A DNA stretch of 8,233 nucleotides from contig JBCBZE010000142.1 in the NCBI GenBank assembly GCA_039815505.1, positions 1 through 8,233 on the forward strand, given 5' to 3'. Numbering within the stretch: position 1 is the first letter of the stretch; the number at the start of each line of letters is the position of its first letter. The stretch is from CANLWN01 sp039815505 (GTDB taxonomy: Bacteria; Bacteroidota; Bacteroidia; Flavobacteriales; Flavobacteriaceae). Below the pieces are notes generated by a model. That model made no database searches. It had not been told where the DNA came from and was given only the letters and a program-made list of their open reading frames with translations. The translations under genes and the position numbers were made by a program. Below are positions 5,325 to 8,233 of this stretch, one piece after another.

Positions 5325-6266
5325 ATGATGCAAAACTACCAGACCAATTTCTTATTCGTTTTTATAGGCATGCTAGCCTTCACCGCGTCTTTTCATTCCA
5401 ACGGGCAGGAATTAAAAGTTTTTACGTTGGCCGATTTTGATTTACACGGAACCGTAAAATCCTGTTTGGTGGTTACTGATTATGGGAAGGAAGAATTTGA
5501 TTTTGATGAGTTGGGCTTCCTAACAAAGTCCGTTACCCGGTACAACGATTCTGATTATGATATTACCTATTATAAGTATCGCAACGGTGATGTTTTGGAA
5601 AAAAGATTGGAAAACTATCGGGAGGGGGTTTTTGATAAAAGTACATCCATTGCGAATATTTATGAAATAGATACCACGGCCAACAAAAGAATAATCGAAA
5701 AAATATATTCGTATAATAAAGATTTTTTAGACCAGTACGAGTATATATATAACGCTAAAAATAAGTTGGTGGCGATTAAAAGGAGTAATAACGATGGGAT
5801 AGACGAAACGACCATATCATACTCCCGATATAAAAATGAAAACACAAAAACATATTTTTTGAACGAAACGATCCAAAAGTCCATTCGCACTTCCATCAAG
5901 AAAAAACGCAGCGGAACCTATGAAATTCGTTTAACCAAGGAATATCTGGATGGAAAACCCAATAAGGCCCAAGAACAATGGTTTACAAAAGATGGGGTAC
6001 TACTTTCTGAGGAAAAATTTGAGTACGACTCCCAGGAAAAATCTTTTGTTACGGCCTCATCTGTCCATTATGTCTACGATGATAAAGGCATGTTGTCCCG
6101 GGTAAATACCAAGAAAGATGGTTTGGAGGAAACTAAAGAATACATCTACCAGTACGATAATGAGGAAGGTGGTAACTGGGTAAAACAGATCATTACACCC
6201 GATAATGCCTATACCACAAGAAAAATTACGTATTACCAAGCTGAAGGGGTAGAAGAGGAAGAGTAA
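5325..6266 (+). CDS. secreted protein with YD-like beta repeats, function unknown
   Basis: The 313-residue product has a hydrophobic N-terminal segment (residues about 9-23) with likely signal cleavage near SNGQ (25-28), so it is exported. The mature chain is rich in Tyr, Asp and Lys and has at least three degenerate repeats of the form 'Y.YD..G.L..v....DG..ET..Y.Y': about 58-85 (FDFDELGFLTKSVTRY...YYKY), 138-169 (YEYIYNAKNKLVAIKRSN...YSRY) and 247-278 (VHYVYDDKGMLSRVN...YQYD). The last ends in GGNWVKQI and TRKITYY, a common ending of such proteins in Bacteroidota. This resembles the YD/RHS-type and MORN-like beta-strand repeats but the protein lacks the RHS core or a toxin domain. The acidic C-terminus is EGVEEEE. 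A second ATG follows directly (5328). Its stop is 3 bp from the stop of the converging VOC gene. No function is inferred. Confidence 0.7.
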   Translation: MMQNYQTNFLFVFIGMLAFTASFHSNGQELKVFTLADFDLHGTVKSCLVVTDYGKEEFDFDELGFLTKSVTRYNDSDYDITYYKYRNGDVLEKRLENYREGVFDKSTSIANIYEIDTTANKRIIEKIYSYNKDFLDQYEYIYNAKNKLVAIKRSNNDGIDETTISYSRYKNENTKTYFLNETIQKSIRTSIKKKRSGTYEIRLTKEYLDGKPNKAQEQWFTKDGVLLSEEKFEYDSQEKSFVTASSVHYVYDDKGMLSRVNTKKDGLEETKEYIYQYDNEEGGNWVKQIITPDNAYTTRKITYYQAEGVEEEE

Positions 6267-6269
6267 CCG

Positions 6270-6662
6270 TTAGTCCTTTGGCTCCAACAGATCCCATAGG
6301 TTACCATATAGGTCCTCGAATACAGCCACCGTCCCGTACACCTCCTCTCTGGGATGTTCCTTAAAAACAACGCCTTTTTGCAGCATAGCTTTATGATCTC
6401 TCCAAAAGTCATCGGTATACAAGAATAGAAAAACCCGTCCTCCGGTCTGATTGCCAACGGCCATTTGTTGTTGGGCACTGGCCGCTTTTGCCAACAAGAG
6501 ATTGCAACCTTTGGATCCCTTTGGGGAAACAAGCACCCAACGTTTGTGCTTGTCTAACGTTATATCCTGTATCAATTCAAAATTCAATTTTTCGGTATAA
6601 AATTCAATGGCCTCATCATACTCCTTAACCACTAAACTAATATGTGCAATAGCCTGTTCCAT
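6270..6662 (-). CDS. VOC family (glyoxalase/bleomycin-resistance-like) protein
   Basis: The 130-residue product has the paired beta-alpha-beta-beta-beta layout of the vicinal-oxygen-chelate superfamily: AIAHISLVVKEYDEAIEFYT (4-23), RWVLVSPKGSKGCNLLLAKA (41-60), GGRVFLFLYTDDF (74-86) and VYGTVAVFEDLYGNLWDLLEP (108-128). His7 and Glu127 sit at positions that serve as metal ligands in metal-binding members. The family covers glyoxalase I, dioxygenases and antibiotic-binding proteins; the substrate here is not predictable, and calling it glyoxalase I would be too specific. It is the last gene of the minus-strand cluster, 136 bp from the GNAT gene with a repeat element between them. No terminator lies between its stop and the converging plus-strand gene. 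Confidence 0.85.
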   Translation of the reverse strand: MEQAIAHISLVVKEYDEAIEFYTEKLNFELIQDITLDKHKRWVLVSPKGSKGCNLLLAKAASAQQQMAVGNQTGGRVFLFLYTDDFWRDHKAMLQKGVVFKEHPREEVYGTVAVFEDLYGNLWDLLEPKD

Positions 6663-6684
6663 GTTTTTTACATTATTCGGTATG

Positions 6685-6753
6685 TGTCATTCCTGCAAAA
6701 GCAGGAATCCATGTTAAAGTTTAAATAGATTCCGCATCAAGTGCGGAATGACA
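6685..6753. repeat. 69-bp double-hairpin repeat element (REP/MITE-like)
   Basis: The ends TGTCATTCC (6685-6693) and GGAATGACA (6745-6753) are perfect 9-bp terminal inverted repeats. Each half is itself a hairpin: ATTCCTGC-AAAA-GCAGGAAT (6689-6708) and ATTCCGCA-TCAAG-TGCGGAAT (6729-6749). The inner edges GGAATC and GATTCC also mirror each other, so the whole can fold as one long stem or two hairpins. The sequence type (TGTCATTCC-GC...GC-GGAAT) is a widespread intergenic repeat in bacteria. There is no reading frame and no clear target-site duplication. It lies between GNAT and VOC genes and could affect stability or read-through of their transcript; no T-tract follows on either strand, so it is not a standard terminator. 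Confidence 0.85.
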
Positions 6754-6798
6754 AAAAAAATCAATACACATATGATAATAATAGTATGCAAGATTGGT

Positions 6799-7359
6799 TC
6801 ATATAGATTTCATGGCGCCCCATTCTTCCTTCAGGATGCCATAACAACAGGTATTTCGTTTAAACCCATCCAAAAGATACACATTTTGCCGTAAGGTACC
6901 TTCCCATATACCTCCGAGTTTTTCTACCGCTCCCCTTGAACGTAGGTTTCTTTCATCTATTCTAAACTCTACTTTTTCAAACCCCATATGGTCAAAGGCG
7001 TGGTTCAGCATAAGGGCTTTCATATGTCCGTTAAGCCCACTTCCCTGAAATTCCCTTCCTATCCAGGTGGCCCCTATGTGCAAGACCTTGTTTTTCCAAT
7101 CAATATGCATATATCGGGTACAACCCGCATACCGCAGGGATTTTTTATCAAAGATGATAAAGGGGATGCTCCTTTTGTTTTTTTGCTGTTCCAGGGCAAT
7201 CTCGACATAGCTTTTTAAGGCTTCCGGGGTTTCAATATCCGAGGGTGAAAATTGGACTAATTTTTTTTGCGCAGCTATAGGGAGAAGGTGATGAAAATTT
7301 TCCAATGTTAACGGCGAGAGCCTCACATGGTCATTCTCCAATGTAAAGGTTTGTAGCAT
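6799..7359 (-). CDS. GNAT family N-acetyltransferase, RimJ/RimL type
   Basis: The 186-residue product belongs to the RimJ/RimL branch of GNAT acetyltransferases, which move an acetyl group from acetyl-CoA to an amine. It opens with the typical LENDHVRLSPLTLENFHHLL (7-26). The acetyl-CoA pyrophosphate loop is at GREFQGSGLNG (101-111), in the position of the Q/R-x-x-G-x-G/A motif, preceded by the strand HIGATWI (94-100). The following helix and strand read VEFRIDERNLRSRGAVEKLGGIWEG (130-154), where N-x-x-S-R-x-A-x-x-K-L-G is the hallmark of this branch. The real acceptor is unknown; the branch includes ribosomal-protein, spermidine and antibiotic acetyltransferases. Its ATG overlaps the hydrolase stop by one base (TAATG), so the two are probably translationally coupled. 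Confidence 0.92.
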   Translation of the reverse strand: MLQTFTLENDHVRLSPLTLENFHHLLPIAAQKKLVQFSPSDIETPEALKSYVEIALEQQKNKRSIPFIIFDKKSLRYAGCTRYMHIDWKNKVLHIGATWIGREFQGSGLNGHMKALMLNHAFDHMGFEKVEFRIDERNLRSRGAVEKLGGIWEGTLRQNVYLLDGFKRNTCCYGILKEEWGAMKSI

Positions 7360-8003
7360 TACACCAATTGATTGATAATTTCTTTTTTTATTTCATGCCC
7401 TCCATCAAAAATAAGTTGTTTCGCCCTTCCCTGAAATAGGTTTTCGATTTTTTTCGATTCCGCTTGTATGCGCTCTGGGGTCAAATACGGATCTTTATCA
7501 CCAATGATAATATCAACTTCGGTATGGTTGTCCCTTAAAAACGTAAAATCATCTTCCACAAGTTCATGGGGAATTCCACCGGAATGCAACACCAACCGAT
7601 GGCAATCTACTTTGCGTTTGGCTACCCATCGTGCTGCGATGGAAACCCCTTGCGAATATCCAAAAACAATAAAATTGCAATGGTCCGGAATATTTTCGTG
7701 CTTGTAAACGGTATCCAGATAAGTCAATACGTTATGAAGTTCCTCCATCGTGTTCTCTTTGGTGAGCCAACTGGCACCCACATGTTTGTATTCCCCATTA
7801 AGATAGTACTTAGAAGCTGCTTGTGGGGCAATGATATAATTTTCTTCTGGAGGAAGCTCATTAAAATATTTAAGAAAATAACGGCTTAAATAACCAATAC
7901 CGTGGCAAACGAACCACACATTTTTTGTTTTGGAAGTGAGTTTGTTCAACACGGAATAGGAATTGACCGTAGTGTAGGATACTTTTTTTTCTACCGTTTT
8001 CAT
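7359..8003 (-). CDS. alpha/beta hydrolase (putative esterase)
   Basis: The 214-residue product has the parts of a small alpha/beta hydrolase of the carboxylesterase/phospholipase type. The oxyanion-hole region is WFVCHGIGY (30-38), the nucleophile elbow is FGYSQGVS (114-121, Ser117), the acid is in IIGDKDPYLTP (166-176, probably Asp171), and the histidine is in FDGGHEI (199-205, His203). No signal peptide is present, so it acts in the cytoplasm. The substrate is unknown. The ATG at 8003 gives MKTVEKKVSY; the frame stays open further upstream but that part overlaps the preceding gene's C-terminus and has unnatural composition. It lies 16 bp after the upstream partial gene and overlaps GNAT by one base. 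Confidence 0.9.
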   Translation of the reverse strand: MKTVEKKVSYTTVNSYSVLNKLTSKTKNVWFVCHGIGYLSRYFLKYFNELPPEENYIIAPQAASKYYLNGEYKHVGASWLTKENTMEELHNVLTYLDTVYKHENIPDHCNFIVFGYSQGVSIAARWVAKRKVDCHRLVLHSGGIPHELVEDDFTFLRDNHTEVDIIIGDKDPYLTPERIQAESKKIENLFQGRAKQLIFDGGHEIKKEIINQLV

Positions 8004-8019
8004 AAGATGGGCATAGGGT

Positions 8020-8233
8020 TTAAACAAGCGTAAGAACCAAGTTCTCCGGTATGGTAATATGTGGGTAATTTTCTTTAAAACTAGAAAGCATTTTTCCGTA
8101 GGGAAGGTCATCAAAACTGCCGTAATCGTGCAGGTACTCCATAAAGGTGCTTCCATCGTTGCTGAACTGCTGAAAAACCGCTTCGCTTTCCCCATCAAAA
8201 TCCAGCACGGGCACACCGATCTTTTCACATAGC
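8020..8233 (-). CDS. C-terminal fragment of an unidentified protein, cut by the window edge
   Basis: Seventy codons before a TAA at 8022-8020 are open to the right edge, reading LCEKIGVPVLDFDGESEAVF and ending ENYPHITIPENLVLTLV. The frame has no stop and continues beyond the window, so the start is not visible. The fragment is acidic and has a hydrophobic strand VPVLDFDG followed by a mostly helical part with aromatic residues. I do not recognise the family. It precedes the hydrolase by 16 bp on the same strand, so it is probably the upstream gene of that operon. A GTG at 8214 is internal and is not taken as the start. Confidence 0.75.
   Translation of the reverse strand, partial: LCEKIGVPVLDFDGESEAVFQQFSNDGSTFMEYLHDYGSFDDLPYGKMLSSFKENYPHITIPENLVLTLV

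Noticed and set aside
8000..8014. Four-codon frame ATG CCC ATC TTA TGA overlapping the hydrolase start as a leader peptide
   Set aside because: It lies in the 16-bp gap after the upstream gene, is only four codons long and has no attenuator-like structure, so chance is the simpler explanation.
8004..8228. N-terminal extension of the hydrolase to about 8228
   Set aside because: It overlaps another frame that reads as a natural protein C-terminus, is rich in Cys/Trp/Arg runs, and the hydrolase fold is complete from the ATG at 8003.

Overview
The window looks like ordinary chromosomal DNA from a marine-type Flavobacteriaceae (Bacteroidota). The evidence is the DnaK sequence (GGGTHDVS variant of the phosphate-2 loop, EDVDFEEVK tail), a PanB of the flavobacterial type, a DUF4442 protein and short secreted proteins typical of that family, start codons without Shine-Dalgarno sequences, and several matches to the Bacteroidota -7 promoter element TAnnTTTG. 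The genus cannot be fixed from the sequence alone.

Layout, left to right. panB (pantothenate and CoA synthesis, minus strand) diverges from a small secreted NTF2/SnoaL-like protein (plus). That gene converges on a secreted single-domain protein of unknown role (minus). A 303-bp gap with inverted repeats and a terminator follows, then a DUF4442 hotdog-fold protein (minus) that diverges from dnaK (plus). The DUF4442/dnaK intergenic region holds two dyads and a sigma-54-like -24/-12 element. dnaK ends in a copy of a short interspersed repeat flanked by a duplication of its last codons, followed by a strong terminator. A secreted protein with YD-like repeats (plus) then converges, with only 3 bp between stop codons, on a minus-strand cluster. 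That cluster runs from the right edge: an unidentified C-terminal fragment, an alpha/beta hydrolase, a GNAT acetyltransferase joined to the hydrolase by a TAATG stop/start overlap, a 69-bp double-hairpin repeat, and a VOC/glyoxalase-like protein.

The genes do not form one pathway. panB and dnaK are housekeeping. The hydrolase-GNAT pair is probably one transcription unit with the partial gene upstream of it. The other genes are single-gene units. I see no mobile-element protein, CRISPR array, defence system, tRNA or rRNA. I do not find a convincing undescribed system. The most interesting signals are non-coding: the repeat at the dnaK stop codon with its duplicated C-terminal codons, the dnaK upstream region, and the 69-bp nested inverted-repeat element.
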